Assembly (NCBI RefSeq): GCF_902686445.1 | Contig: NC_062232.1 | Coordinates: forward strand, 95,342,932 to 95,406,931 | DNA length: 64,000 nt | Reading direction: 5' to 3' | Source of the DNA: Sciurus carolinensis | Lineage: Eukaryota; Chordata; Mammalia; Rodentia; Sciuridae | Part shown: in pieces, positions 1 through 13,229 of the stretch | Position numbering within the stretch: position 1 is the first letter of the stretch | How the letters are laid out: every line of letters starts with the position of its first letter | The notes under the pieces: generated by a model | What the model was told of the DNA's origin: nothing | The model's database searches: none | What the model saw: the letters and a program-made list of their open reading frames with translations, nothing else | Made by a program: the position numbers and the translations under genes

Positions 1-469
1 AAGCATTTATAGTCATTACCCAAAAGGATAGCAAATCATACATTATTTAAGAAAAAATTATTACTGGCCCCAAGTTTATTTTCATAAAAAATTGAATGCA
101 ACCTCAAACTACTTCTTACTTTTACATGATATTTCGTTATATATATTTTTATTCACAGAATCCGTGCATTTCAACTCACAATGAACTCTTAAAACTTGAA
201 AACACTGAATTTGTAATATTTATCCTGTCATTGTTCAAATAATTTCTGGCTTTCATATCACATCCTGTTATCCTGTCATTGTGCATATACTTGAGCTATC
301 ATGCTTAATGTGTTGTTTTCCATCATTTTAAAGAAATTAGAATATATACCCAATATATGTTTATGTGAATTAATTATAAAAAGGTTTGTTATTCAGCTCA
401 TTGACACTCCCTAGAAACAATTCTTTATGCAAGTTGCAGAGCATATAATTAAGTGTATGGAGCCTTACA
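1..469. other. AT-rich unique DNA, no gene seen
   Basis: No ORF over 60 codons and no repeat recognised. Confidence 0.6.
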
Positions 470-885
470 GGAAGCTACAATAATCACAGATAATATTTGT
501 TGAGTATATCCTATATGCCAGGTACTGTTTTACATGTATGAAATCATTTAATTCTGACAAACCATTAAGATTTAGATTCTGTTGTCATCCTTAGTTTACA
601 CATGATAGAACAGAGGAATGGAGTTATTAATTCATAGAAGGTCACATAGTTAGGATATTGTAGAGCAGAGATTTATTGAACACCTCCTGTATACCAAGCA
701 CACTTCCTGGTACTGTGGTTGGCATACAAAATAGTAACAATACATTCCTGGCCTCATGAGGCTTACATAGTGGCTCTGACTTGCTCAACGTCACATGAAG
801 AGACCAGCAGATAGGAGAATTAGGATTTGAACCTGGATCTAGCTGATTCTAACACTCATCATTTGTATTTTTATTATATCATTTT
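470..885. mobile_element. MIR elements (two in a row, likely)
   Basis: 'atatgccaggtactgtttta' and 'cagaggaatggagttattaa', then 'aggatttgaacctggatcta' are MIR core and 3' motifs. Old and diverged. Confidence 0.5.
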
Positions 886-918
886 GATACTCATGATTTA
901 CTTTTAAAAAGTCAGGAA

Positions 919-1005
919 AGGGACTGGGAGTATAGCTCAGTGGATGAGCAGTTGCTTGATATGCACCAGGATCTTAGCACTGCCAAAAAATGGGGCGGGG
1001 GGGGG
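919..1005 (+). mobile_element. ID SINE monomer
   Basis: 'gactgggagtatagctcagtgg' with a degenerate 3' half and an A/G-rich tail ending in a run of G. Confidence 0.65.
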
Positions 1006-1497
1006 GCGGTTATTGGGAGCATAAAGGACATGGATGGAAGCTAAATTGGAAGAAAATTCGAAGTCAAGTTGTACCCTAGAACGCCAAGAAGGTAAGTCTG
1101 ATGGTTTAAAAATCGGCCTCCAGGTATTGACAGAAATGAAAGTAGTCTTGGTGTCTAAGGCCTTGGTGTGTCTTTGAGGTATTTAGTTCACAATATGCTT
1201 CAAAATATTTTTGTCCTTGTAATCATATGAAGAATTTTTTTTTTCAGTTGTATACTTTAATGATGACCTTAGGTCTCTAGTTTTAAAATATTACTATTGC
1301 TATAATTGCTAGGCTATTATTATACTTTTATTCCTCCCTCAAAACTACCACTCACTTAAAACTTCTGGGAACATATATTATGGTAATAACTCTACTTTCA
1401 TAATGAAAGGGAACTTCTTGTAAAGAGGTGAGGACCATTAAATTGAAGAGATGTCAGACTGAGACCTGGGAATGGGTACATAATGGCATCAACAAAT

Positions 1498-1711
1498 TCT
1501 TTTTTTTTTTGGTATCAGGGATTGAATCCATGGGCACTTAACCACTGAGCCACATACATCCCCAGCCTTTTTTATATTTTATTTAGAGACAGGGTCTCGC
1601 TGAGTTGCTTAGGGTCTCGCTAAGTTGCTGAGACTGGCTTTGAACTTGAGATCTTCCTGTCTCAGCCTCCTGAGCCGCTAGAATTATAGGCATGCACAAC
1701 CATGCCTGGCT
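1498..1711 (-). mobile_element. B1-dID SINE
   Basis: Antisense order: T-run, ID half ('cactgagccacatacatccccagcc'), then the B1 half ending 'accatgcctggc'. Confidence 0.85.
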
Positions 1712-2067
1712 ATGCTTATGATTCTTAATTTTTAAAAATCTCATATTCCATGTGGAGGGAAAAGAGATGAGGTAGTTATAAATTGGCCTGATAATATATT
1801 GTAGTACTAGTATTCAAGATTTTAGTAGTAGTAATAGTAATAGTCATACTATTCTGTAGCGGTGACAGGTTAGGCTCATCTGGCCACAACAGTGGAAATA
1901 GTGGAACCTAGGTGTATGATTCAATGCTTTCCCCCTAAGATTAAGAATAATATAGTTAAATAGAAGTGAGAAATACTGGTTTGTTATTGCACAATAGGTT
2001 GATTATAGATTTCAAAAAACTAGAGGAAAGAATTTTTAATGTTTTCACCTTAGAGAAGTGATACCTG

Positions 2068-2250
2068 CCAGATGTGGTGGCACATGCCTGTAATCCCAGC
2101 TACTCAAGAGGCTGAAACAGGAGAATCTCAAGTTCCAGAACATCCTTGGAGACCCAGCAAGACTCTGTCTGAAAGATAAAACAAAAGGGCTGGGGATGTA
2201 GCTCAGTGATAGAGTACCCTGAGTTCAACCCCAAATATGACAAAAAAAGG
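2068..2250 (+). mobile_element. B1-dID SINE
   Basis: 'gatgtggtggcacatgcctgtaatcccagc' followed by the ID half and a short A-tail. Confidence 0.85.
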
Positions 2251-2449
2251 TGATACATGTTTGAAGAGATAAATGTGTTTAATCTGACTGAAACATTACA
2301 CAATGCATACATGTATAAATATCACATGACACCCCATATGCAGTTTTTGTGTTTTTATATATTAGTTTAAATAAATTTAATTTAGCTTAAATATATTATG
2401 TTATATGAATCATATGCAAAGAAAGCCTTTCCAAAAATAAAGAAAAAAG

Positions 2450-3390
2450 AATAAACTTAGGATATCTGCTCTTACCACTTGTTACACAGTACTGCTTAGA
2501 AAGTTCTAGCTATTGTAATAAGGCAAAAGAAGAAAGGCATATAGATGGATAAGGAAGAAGTAACTATTCCTATGGGCAGATGAAGATTATCTTTGTAGAA
2601 AATCCTAAAGAATCTATTTAAAAAAGATAAAATAAAATCCTAGAACTAAGTGAGTTCCACCGAGGTCACAAAATACAAGAACACAATGAAATCAATCACA
2701 TTTTTATAGTAACAGTGATTATATGGAAACAAAAGTTAAAGTTCAGTATCATTTACTGTCATTCAGAGGAAAATACTCAGGTCTGAATGTGAAAAAAATA
2801 CATACAGGATGTGTATAGTTAATATTTTTAAATGCTGATGAAAGAAGTCAAAGACCTAAATAAATCAAGAGACATAACCTGTTCATGGATTGGAAAACTC
2901 AACATAGTAAACATATCAATTCATCCTATATTAGTTTGATAGAGCTGCTCTAACAAAATACCACAAACTAGGTGTTTTAAAAAATATATTTATTTTCTCA
3001 CAGTTCTGGAGACAAAAATGATGCTGAAGTATAATTCATTGGATAAACAAACGATGCCAAAGAAACTGATCATGTATAGGCAAAAAATTAAATAAATAAA
3101 AGAAACCTTGATCTAAACCCTATGCTTCATACAAAAATGAACTCAAAATTGCCACAGATAATGTAAAACTATAAAACTTTAGATAAAAACTATAGAAATA
3201 CTTGCAGATTTAAGGGCTAGGCAGAGTTCTTAGATTTGACCACAATAACACAATCCATTATTAAAAAAATGTATAAATTGGACCTAATGAAAATTAAGAT
3301 TTTTTGCTGTCCTAACCAACCCTTTAAGAAAACAAACAATCTACAGAGAAGGAGAAATATTTGTAAACCATGTAGCCAACAAAAGAACAG
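2450..3390 (+). mobile_element. Ancient L1 ORF2 fragment, interrupted
   Basis: Sense-strand ORF2 remnants: 'gtagaaaatcctaaagaatc' near 2600 and 'gtaaaactataaaactttag' near 3165 are typical. The MaLR-like piece at 2935-3025 splits it. Frames are broken throughout. Confidence 0.6.
2935..3025 (-). mobile_element. MaLR/MLT1-like LTR fragment
   Basis: The text 'ctaacaaaataccacaaact' and 'tttctcacagttctggagac' is the well-known end of MLT1-type LTRs. It lies within an old L1. Confidence 0.5.
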
Positions 3391-3391
3391 T

Positions 3392-3900
3392 GTGTTAGTT
3401 TCCTATGACTGTTGTAAGAAATTATTATGAAGTTAGTAATTTAAAAATTTATTTTCTCATAGTTCAGGGGCCAAAAGTCTGAAATTAGTATGGCTAGGCT
3501 GAAATCAAGTTGACTGAAAGATCATGCTTCCTCCAGAGACTCTAGGGAAACATGCTTTTTCCAGTTTCTGGTGGCTGCCAGCATTTCTTGGTTTGTAACC
3601 ACATCTCTCTACTCTCTACCTCTGAGATCATATTGCCTTCTTCTGAAATTGTGTGTGTCGTGTTGGGGATTGAACCTATGCTAGGAAAGAATTCTACCAC
3701 TGAGCAATATCTCCAACTCTTTTTATTTTTTATTTTGAGACAGGGCCTTGCTGAGTTGTGAGGGTCTTGCTAAGTTGCTGAGGCTGGCTTCAAATTTGTG
3801 ATTGTCCTTCTTCAGCCTCAGGAATCACTGAGATTACAAGCGTGTACCACTGCGCCTGGCTGTTCCCTCTAATTTTGTGGGGTCCCTGCTAGTAATACAT
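3392..3900 (-). mobile_element. MaLR/MLT1-like LTR split by a SINE
   Basis: 'gtgttagtttcctatgactg' through 'tctcatagttcaggggccaaaagtctg' and on to 'tggctgccagcatttcttgg' follow the MLT1/MST layout. A B1-dID copy at 3648-3861 has inserted, and the LTR resumes after it for about 40 bases. Confidence 0.55.
3648..3861 (-). mobile_element. B1-dID SINE inside a MaLR LTR
   Basis: ID half starts 'ttggggattgaacctatgctagg'. The B1 half ends 'tgcgcctggc'. Confidence 0.8.
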
Positions 3901-4396
3901 TTTAATGTTTAGACTCAATCTTCCCTATATTTATTTAAAATTAAAACATATATGTGTATAAATATGTATTGAGGTTATATATTTTAAATTTAACTGTTGA
4001 GCATATAAAATTTAAAATATTAAATGAAGAAAACTTGGTTGAAAAACTGAACCTAAACATAGATCTTGCATGGTTAAAATGATCCTCGCCCTTGATTTTC
4101 TTCACTAAGTTTCAAAATGTAAGTCATACTTAATTTAATACAGGGTCCCAGTTTGTCAGTCTCAACTCCTTGAATTGTTTCTGTATTTTTAGTGCTTAGG
4201 AAGAAGTCATTGATGAATGAAATGGAGTTATGCTCTCTGGCGCCTTGCTTACATTCTCTCTTGCACTTTATGGAGTAACAACTTCCTAGCGCACTTCACT
4301 GAGCATTAGAAATCAACACTTCATTCTCTACCCATGGCTGTCCTCAACCTACCTATTGCCATCCCCTCAGATTGGGTGGCAATCGGTTCAACACAA

Positions 4397-4428
4397 TCAT
4401 TCATTCATTCATTCATTCATTCATTCAT
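4397..4428. repeat. (ATTC)n microsatellite
   Basis: About eight perfect units. Confidence 0.9.
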
Positions 4429-4500
4429 CAGTTTTGACTACTCACTATACCTCAGGTGCCTACTAGACAATATGATATAGCAAGAACAGAAAATAGATAT

Positions 4501-4692
4501 GAGCCAGGCTTGGGACGCATGCCTACAATCCCAATGACATAAAAGACGGAGACAGAAGAATTGCAAGTTCAAGGCCAGCCTCAGCAACTTAGCAAGACAT
4601 TATCTCAAAATAAAAAAATAAAGATAGAACTGGGAATGTAGCTCAGTGGTAGAGCAAGCCTGGGTTCAATCCCCAGTACAAAAATAAATACG
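4501..4692 (+). mobile_element. B1-dID SINE
   Basis: Both halves present, ending 'caatccccagtacaaaaata'. Confidence 0.8.
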
Positions 4693-5418
4693 GACATGAT
4701 GTTATGGAATTTACAATCTAGTTGGTGAAGTAGAGGCAGGACAGTAAGCAAAGATCTGGGTGGCACACTTACTTCATAAAGGCACATATACTTTGCTAAT
4801 AAGGAGTGGGGGACAACTGGGAAAAATACTCTTCCCACAACAACAGGCAAAAAGAAAATTTTATTTATTTAAATAATATACTTGCAGGTCTACATAGCTT
4901 TGCAGGTTTAAACTGTGAATCATTATTTTTTTAATTACAAATTTCTGTGATTATGAAATAGATATCCTCCAAAAGAAAGAATCTTCAGCCAAGTTCCCAC
5001 AGGTCGGCCCTCTTCTTGGATGATTTCACCTACCAATATTTGGGGTCCCCTGATAAGAGTATCCTTTAAAGTCATTGGATGAATTTATACAAGTACAGAG
5101 AGTTCAGTCTTGAATTTCTGATTCTCTATCCAGACATTATCATAATATTTGCCACTGGGCACTTATGATGCTTTAAGATGTATATATTTAATTTATCACA
5201 GTGGAATTATACCACTCCAGGTCCTCCCTCTGATAGCCATGGTTTCTTTTCAGGTAGCATTGTCTTTGTAATTTATTCGCAAGTGCTCAACCAAACTAGG
5301 CACATTGGGGTAATAGGTTTCTCACTTCGCTACTAGAATTTAACTCATGAAATCACATGTCTGTGTACAAAAATAGATTCTAGGTTATTTAGTGAGGAAA
5401 TGCATTATCTATTAGTAA

Positions 5419-5606
5419 TTTTTTTTTAATACCAGGAATTGAACCCAGGGGCATGAACCACTGAGCCATATTCCCAGCCCTTTATATTTTTTTTCTTTTG
5501 AGATGGGGTCTCACTCATTCGCTGAAGCTGGCTTTGAACTTTTGATCCTCCTGTCTCAGCCTCCCGAGTCACTGGGATTACAGGCATGTGCTACTGCACT
5601 TGGCTA
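5419..5606 (-). mobile_element. B1-dID SINE
   Basis: 'accaggaattgaacccaggggc' to 'gctactgcacttggct'. Confidence 0.85.
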
Positions 5607-6059
5607 ATTTTTCCTTATTTAAAGGAAGTACTTTCATAACTTGAAAATGACATAATTTATATATAGCCATTTTAATGAACTAAATCAAGGAAGCACCGAT
5701 GTAATTCTTTTCACAATTTTTAAAATTCCTTATAGTTTTGTTGTTTATCTTTCTAAATTAGGGCTAGGAGTAATAATTACTTAAATTTGAATTCTTTGAG
5801 AAAGTAAGTGTATTAGCTTTAGTTGGTTTTTTTTCCACTCGAGTCAAGAAGTCTATTAATCAGAAATAAGTCTAGTGGCTAAAATTCCTATAAAAGTTAT
5901 TAAAGTGTCTGTGTTTACCAAGATATAGGATTGCCTATGTACAAGAAAATTAACCAACTGTTTAAGTATGTTAATAGGAATTGAGAAGGATGTAAGGACT
6001 GGAAATGGAGAAAACTACCAGTTGTTGACTCGTAACTCTATAAAGGCCTAGACTATAAT

Positions 6060-6320
6060 CTCCTCATTTCATCTTCACATTCATAATATGTAGGCTTAAT
6101 TGAGAACATGCTATTTCCCCAGGCATTCTGCAAAGGAGTTTGTGTGTGTTAACTCATGTACGCCTCATAAAATAATACCTATTAATATTTTTTATATTGA
6201 AAAAATGAAGAAACTAATATTTAGGGAAGTTAAGTAATGTGCCCAAGACTTCAGAACTTGGCAGTGGCACAACTAATTTTTAAGCACAGACCCAACAAAT
6301 TCCAAAGTCCTTGTTCTTTA
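6060..6320 (+). mobile_element. MIR element
   Basis: 'aagaaactaatatttagggaagttaagtaatgtgcccaag' follows the MIR core. Diverged. Confidence 0.5.
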
Positions 6321-6436
6321 TCATTGTTTCATGCGATATGTCACTTAGAGCATTATTTTAATGAATATTAAAACATGGAACCTCTAAATTAGCCACAGCC
6401 CCTCCTAATAAAAAATTACTACTTGTTTCATATACA

Positions 6437-6592
6437 TATGAATATATATATGTATACACACACACATATATATATACACACATGTATATATATGTATATG
6501 TAGATAGATAACTTTGGCAGTTAATTATTACATTAAAATATAATATATGCTTATAAACTAAACTAAGTCTTCTTTCTCCATGTGTGTGTATA

Positions 6593-6608
<16 letters not shown>
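6437..6608. repeat. (TA)n/(CA)n microsatellite cluster
   Basis: Alternating TA, ACAC and TATG runs at 6437-6500, then (TA)n at 6583-6608 just before a SINE tail. Confidence 0.8.
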
Positions 6609-6626
<18 letters not shown>

Positions 6627-6843
6627 TTTAATTTACTTATTTTTTTTTTTTTTGGTACTGGGTATTCAACCCAGGGGCCCTCAACCACTGAGCTACATCC
6701 CCAGCCCTTTTATTTTGAGAGAGGGTCTCCCAAAATTGCTTAGACCCCTTGCTAAATTGATGAAGCTAGCCTTGAACTTTTGATTCTTCTGCCTCAGTCT
6801 CTCAAGTCACTGGTATTACAGGCATGTACCACTGAGCCTGGCT
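6609..6843 (-). mobile_element. B1-dID SINE next to a (TA)n run
   Basis: Long T-run, then 'ggtactgggtattcaacccag' to 'accactgagcctggct'. Confidence 0.85.
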
Positions 6844-6958
6844 ATCTTCATTTCTTTTGAATAATTATTTTAAATCCTAACTCCCTTTTACTGGAGATTT
6901 ATTTATGCATTTTAGTGAAAGATAATCTCAAAACCAGGCTATAGAAACACATTTGGAG

Positions 6959-7180
6959 TCAGGTGCAGTGGTGCACACCTGTAATCCCAGCAGCTCGGGA
7001 GGCTGAGGCAGGAGGATGGAGAGTTCAAAGCCAGTCTCAGCAACTTACGAAGGCCCTAAGCAACTCAGTGAGACCCTGTCTCTAAATAAAATACAAAATA
7101 GGACTGGGGATGTTGCTCAGCAGTTGAGTGCCCTTGAGTTCAATCCCCAGTATCCCCCACTCCCACAAAAAAAAAAAGAA
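6959..7180 (+). mobile_element. B1-dID SINE
   Basis: 'caggtgcagtggtgcacacctgtaatccc' to 'caatccccagtatccccc' with an A-tail. Confidence 0.85.
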
Positions 7181-8024
7181 ATACACTTGGGAAAGTGGCT
7201 TTGGGAATAATTATCAAAAGTATAGATCTACTCTCATATTTTTCAGTGTTGTTCCTGGGTATTTTTAGGAATTACATCAAAAATCATTGAGTGGAGTCTA
7301 AATTGTCTTAACTGTTCTGAAAACATATGTAGTTCATTGAAACAAAACATGGTAAATAGAATCCCCTTGACTTATTTGACTTGATTAACAAATGACAGAA
7401 GACAATCTTCTCATATGTAATATGTCTCTAAAATTTGTCTATCTAGAGTTCATTCTCTGAATGAAACATTGTTCTTATTTGTATAAAGGTAGTACCACAT
7501 TTCTAGATAAGTGATACAGCAAGCTGCTTTAGGACATTGGTGGTTGTTCATCTGAATGAGATCAGCAAGTTGTTGCCTTTTGGCTGACTTCTGCCTACAA
7601 ATGATTTTTGTTTTGGCTTAGCCAACAATTTTAAACTTTGTAATTTGAATCTCTTTTAATAGTGTGTGGGTTCCAATTTTGCTGTGTTTTCTACCACTCC
7701 CCATCTTCTCTTATCTAGCTGTCTTACTCATTGATATTGTCTACCTAGCCTCTAAAAGCATTTGAGTTTATGAGAGGCCTCACAGATGTGAGCCCAAAAG
7801 AGACAAACTTGATATTGATACCCTTCTAATCTCCATATGCCAACAAAGGTCTTCCAGCCCTATAGAAAATACACCCATCCCCCCATGTACTTGAGCAGTG
7901 ATCTCACATGATTATGAATAAATTAATTTGTATCACACACTGTTGCAACTTTTCTGGGTTTTCATGGAGCATATATGTATCCACTATCACCTACTATCAT
8001 TCACAGTATTTGTTGATCATACAT
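7181..8024. other. Unique DNA upstream of the minisatellite
   Basis: No conserved coding pattern. Nothing recognised. Confidence 0.5.
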
Positions 8025-8129
8025 CACATCCCATTGGGCATTCATCATCTCCCACTGGGCCTCCATCATCTCCCACTGGGCCTCCATCATGGGCGACTGG
8101 GTATCCATCATCATTGCTGGGCATCTGTT
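8025..8129. repeat. Minisatellite, five 21-bp units
   Basis: Units such as CATCTCCCACTGGGCCTCCAT start at 8025, 8046, 8067, 8088 and 8109; the second and third are identical. The unit is a multiple of three, so long frames stay open on both strands (153 aa sense, 73 aa antisense), giving a 7-residue repeat like HHLPLGL. No sign of a real gene. Confidence 0.85.
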
Positions 8130-8884
8130 GAGTACCGCTATGTCTGTTGGGCATCCACAGTCTCCCACCAGGCATTGTGGTCTCTGCTGATACTCTGCCA
8201 TTTCACCACCAGTGACTTCCATGAGAATGCTGCTAACAGGTCCAAGGTGCTGTCACCTGGTGCTACCAAATCTACAGACCTTCAAGATACCACACGGTGC
8301 TGCATTTTCTTCAGTCTTTGTTGTACTCAGCAATGTTTCTTGCACAAATTAGAAAAACGTCCCCTATAACTATAGCACACTTTGCTATCTAAACATTTTT
8401 AAAAAATTGTCCCTCTCCCCTTCACAAAGTTTCTCTGTAAAACAGTTCTGTTTTTTTTTTTTTTTTTTTTTTTCTTTTTTTCTTTTTTTACTTTATCTCC
8501 TCAGGGATTACACATTGGGTAGGACCGATCTAGAGTTTATGTACTGAGGTCTTAATTCCCATCCTTGGGCATTCAAACAAAACTTTCCCTCTGAAAGGTC
8601 AATTGGGGACCTTGTTAATCTTGTGTACTTGTATAACTAGCATTTACCTCTTTATCTGGTCACTTAATATTTTTAATAACTGAACAAAAGTATCCTTTTC
8701 TCTTGCAAATCAATTTATGAAGTTGGATACTTTGGATTTCCCAACACCACACATCTATACTTGTGAATAATAATTTTTTGGTTGAAATGCCTTCTCCTAA
8801 TATCCTCTTTCCTTCTATCAACACACTTAACCATTTCACTACAGACTCTTTAACCTACAGGGGAAAAAATGTCATTATCAGATG

Positions 8885-9215
8885 CTGTAGTTTGGATGTT
8901 GAATATCCCCCAAAGGTCTGTGTGTTAAGGCTTGGCTCCCAAGGTGCCCTATTGGTACTGTGAACCGTTGGGAAGAGGGGCTTTGTGGGACGTGCCCCTG
9001 GGGAGGGGGGGGATGATGGAAACTTGGCCTCTTTCTCTTTTATTTCCTGGTCATGAGATAAGCAGTTTGCTCTGCCACACACTTCCTGCCATTGCCATTG
9101 GAAACCCCACTAGAGCCCAACGTTTTAGAGAGATGACAGTACATGGGGAAGCACTCTCAAGCTTCAGAGGTGGAAAAACTTGTGGGAAGGTAAATTTATC
9201 TGAAGAAAGACAGTG
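8885..9215 (+). mobile_element. MaLR-type LTR fragment
   Basis: 'tagtttggatgttgaatatcccccaaag' to 'tctgccacacacttcctgcc' resembles mammalian MaLR (MST/THE-like) LTRs. The 94-residue ORF across it is not a gene. Confidence 0.45.
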
Positions 9216-10420
9216 ATTCCTCTGTCACTGTCTCTGAAATGATAAGTGAGAATTTCTCTCTGTCTTTAGGTGGGCAAATGGAGGAGGAAAATAAAAAGAC
9301 CTTCTGTTTGTATACTTTTTTTTCCCAATTTTTTAGGTAAACAGATTTTGAAAGGACAGCATTCCCCAACATTTCAATTCACTTCTACTTAAAGGCATTA
9401 GGCTAAAGAGGCAGATTTTGAACTGACACATTCTGATTTACTTCATTATTTGAGAACCATAGCTTTATTAAAAATGATTTCATTTTAGTGCGGATCAGAC
9501 TCTGTTACCACCCCCTTAAAGACAAAGTTTAAAGGCCTAGGCTTCAATGCCTCTGCTTCTGTGTGATCAGAAAATAGAATTAAGGACAAGTGGGGGGACG
9601 TAATATATATTCAAATAATGGACAGATATTTCACATTCATGTGCTTCAGAATGCAAAAGCATGATAAATGATAAGATACAGAAAGAAACAAATTAGAGTT
9701 CAATAAAATGAAAAACTGTATCTTTCACAGAGAGAAACTCTCCCATCACTAGAGCTTATGCCAGGAATTTTTGAAATGGATAGGAGGTTGAACTAGATAT
9801 TTTCTACTGCCTTGAAATTCTATATTCTATAAGTTACCTAGTTATGTGACTTAGAACAAGTTGCTTGGAGTTTGAAATCAGCATTATAAAGATAGATACA
9901 CAATGACTTTGTAAAAGATTAGGAGATGAAAGGAAGAATTACCATTTCATATAATAGTGTTACATTTCATATGTGCATAATCAGTTTAGTTAGCTCTGGA
10001 TGAAAAATCTACTCATTAATTATATGTTATTTTAATAACTCAGAAGACATTTTATCTTTTGTTACCATTAAAGTGAAAATAAAGGAAAATTTGCTTAGAA
10101 TGAATGGACTTCATATCCATAATCCTTACTCTTAAACATTCTAAGATAAATAAAAATAGTCCTTAGCCTTAATTTTCAAAGGGCAATAATTCAATCTTGA
10201 AAGTTGTCTTCCTTACACTAAATGAGACCTCTTACAACTACGAATCTTAATTCCACATTTATCTGTATAAACTCCTAAGTTAGTGCTTTAACTTGTAGTT
10301 TGGGGGATCCTTAGACCGTCAAAAGTTTTCTTTCTTTTACTCTTTAGTCAAATTTCTATATTCACTGAGTGTTGAAATGTATTTTGGGTTTTGAATAAAG
10401 CATAAAAATTCTAAAATGTG
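9216..10420. other. AT-rich unique DNA
   Basis: No frame of note and no recognisable repeat except short A/T runs. Confidence 0.55.
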
Positions 10421-10507
10421 GGCTAGGTGTGTAACTCCATGGTAAAAGTACCTATCTAGCATTGTGCAAGGCCCTGAGTTTGGTACCCAACACTACAAAA
10501 AGAAAAA
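10421..10507 (+). mobile_element. ID SINE monomer
   Basis: 'gggctaggtgtgtaactccatgg' to 'ggtacccaacactacaaaaag'. Diverged A and B boxes. Confidence 0.65.
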
Positions 10508-10546
10508 ATATCCTAAAACTTTGCTCTCTAATTTTTCTGCATTCAT

Positions 10547-10760
10547 CCGGGCATGGTGGTGCACACCCATAATCCCAGGGACTCTGTAGGCTGAGAGAGG
10601 AGGATCACAAGTTGAAGACCAACCTTAGCAACTTAGTGAGACTCTGTCTTGAAATAAAAAGGACTGGGAATGTAACACAGTGGTAAAATGTCCTTGGGTT
10701 CAATCCCCAGTACCATAAACAAATCAATCAATCAATCAATAAATAAATAAATAAATTTTC
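10547..10760 (+). mobile_element. B1-dID SINE with (AATC/AATA)n tail
   Basis: Both halves, ending 'caatccccagtaccataaac', then a tetranucleotide tail. Confidence 0.85.
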
Positions 10761-12524
10761 TGCGTTCAAAAAATCGCAGAGACAAGTCACTCATCCAACG
10801 TTCACCTAACGTTAAGTCCCCAAAATCCACTTAATGAATTCGGTTTTTCCATGATCTGATGCCTGATCATCAACAAGACAAGAAAGGTTAAATGAGTTTT
10901 TTTTTTTTCTTCCAGTTTTACTCACTGAGAAATATTTAATAAAATAGGTAGTAAAGATAGAATTTTAATTATCAGCCTATTTATCTCTATTCTTATTCTT
11001 CATTACATGTGATGGGATATTTAGAGTCTTTATGGAAATGTATACATTTGCAAATCAGCCAAGGCATTGTAAATTCCATATTGCTCTTCTCAAAGTAATT
11101 GTAGGATCACAGAAACTGAATTTTGATCTTATTCAGAAAGGAGCAGAAAAAGTTTTCTGAATTAGTATTTTTAGTACACATGGGAGAGCCAGGTCAGGCT
11201 ATCTTTTATAGAGTAGGAGCTTTCCTTATTCTAGATTAAGATCATTTTTAGAACCCAAAAGAATTACAGAGGTTGATAAAAACCATACTTTCTGTTTTAA
11301 ATTCAGTAGAAAAAAAAAAACTTTTAAAGGGCAACTAAAGTAAAGGCATTCAGCATTAATTAACATCTTGTTTTTCTGTTTAGCTTAAGCCCATCTCATA
11401 CACTTTCAGCTTAATATCCCCTTCACAGTTATAGGGAGAAGGAATATGCATGGATTTTTTGTTCTACTAACAAGTATAGTGGAAGAAGAGGAATATGTGC
11501 TATTGAACTGATAGCTATAGCTAACTTTCATGTGTTTAATTTCAAATGGAAAAATGTATTCAAAATGTAATATAAATAATGAAAAATAAATTTCTTGTGT
11601 TCTTTGAAGTGTCTCTCCTGATGGGAGAAATGGAAGTCTATAATTTCCAATTCCTCAAAAACCTAAGATTACAATCGTTGTGAATACATGAATGTGGCCA
11701 GTGGGTGGCACATATAAACCATGGTAATCAGCCTCTGTGTTCTCTAGATGGGTAATTGGGACAAAAAAATCAAGAGGACAAATTATTTTCACTATCATTG
11801 TAGTGTAGTTTGTTTTGTTACCAATAAAAAGGTATTTTGTGAGTAGAAAAATAGTATAAAAGCTAAACATTAATAAGTTAATCATATATCTACTTGAATT
11901 TTGATAGTTTCATAGTCCTTAGCTTTAATGTTGGTGACGCAATTCTGTTTTAATTAAATCTTTTTGACCAAATGACTCTTAAATAATGCCATATAATATT
12001 GTGATTTGGGGCAGCTCGTTGGTTATCTCTAAGAACTAGATTGTCTTTTATAAATGACTAGTTTTTGTTGTATATTTTTCATGCTAAGTAAGTATTTTAA
12101 CCTACCTAGCATGTATGTCCCAGATATTTGTGAATACTAAAGATTGAAAGTAAAAATATTTAGTAAACTTTTATTCTCTATACAATTTATTCTATGTAAT
12201 GATAAATTCTCTATGTAACTTTATTATTACTTTTAATGTTAGAAGAAACCAAACCTCTATCTGAAAGCAGAAAGATATCATACATACAAAAATATAAATT
12301 ATGCATTTCCACATGTACTAAAACAAACATCTGGAAGAGTATCTTGGTTTAAATATAACAAAATATAAACATATCTTCTCAGTTTAAATACGGTGAAGTA
12401 AGTTAAGCATCTTATAATTTAAGTAGAGTAGAAAAATTAAATGGGTATTTCCTTAAGTTTTCCTTAATATTTCCAAAAATATTAAGGCAATTTTTGAAGG
12501 TCAACATTTCAAACAATTTTTTTA
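10761..12524. other. AT-rich unique DNA
   Basis: One 76-aa antisense frame at 11655-11885 without recognisable features. Otherwise nothing. Confidence 0.55.
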
Positions 12525-12652
12525 AAATATATTTTTAGATGTTGATAGACCTTTATTTTTATTCATTTATTTATATGTGGTGCTGAGAATCAAACCAGTG
12601 CCTCACATGTGCTAGGCAAGTGCTCTACCACTGAGCTACAATCCCAGTCCCT
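12525..12652 (-). mobile_element. ID SINE monomer
   Basis: 'gtggtgctgagaatcaaaccag' to 'cactgagctacaatcccagtcc', with a T-rich tail on the left. Confidence 0.75.
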
Positions 12653-13229
12653 CAAATAAATTTTTTACATTGCAGTACCATGACAGCTTACTCACTTAGG
12701 TTTTACTGTGAATTATCTTCCTTAAAATTTCTTTTTAAGGAAGTCATGATATTATTGTACACATAATTACCAAATGTTACATTAGTTATGTAAGTGACTG
12801 AACAAAAGAAGGTAAATGTAGTGAGTCCAAGACTGCATTTAATTCTGGTGCAAAATATTAAAACAAGGCAATTAAGAACTGTTCAATTTAGATTTCAAAA
12901 TATACAGAAAAGTTCAGAAGATATTGCATTTGCCATTATGTGATACTTCTAGACCTACCTGATGTTCCTTGGCAGCTTTTTCTAGATGTGGAATTACTTT
13001 TAAAATATTAGCTTAAATGTATACAAAAGTGATAGTTAATAGGAAAAATAGAAGAGTAAAGGAAGGAAAAATATTAAGAAAGCAAAGTTAATCCTAGAGT
13101 CACCTTACTTCCTTACATTTTTTTTTTAAATTCAGTGCCAACTAGAGCAAAGCTATGGCATTGAGAAAAAAAAATTGTATGCTATTTTTTGCAATAACAA
13201 AAATAAGGTTAATAGTACTTATATCCCAA

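Noticed and set aside
8025..8129. Possible CRISPR-like spaced repeats
   Set aside because: The units are directly adjacent with no spacers, in a mammalian genome. A minisatellite.
7908..8369. 153-aa frame with His-rich heptad repeats
   Set aside because: Held open by the 21-bp minisatellite; both strands are open and no start context or domain supports it.
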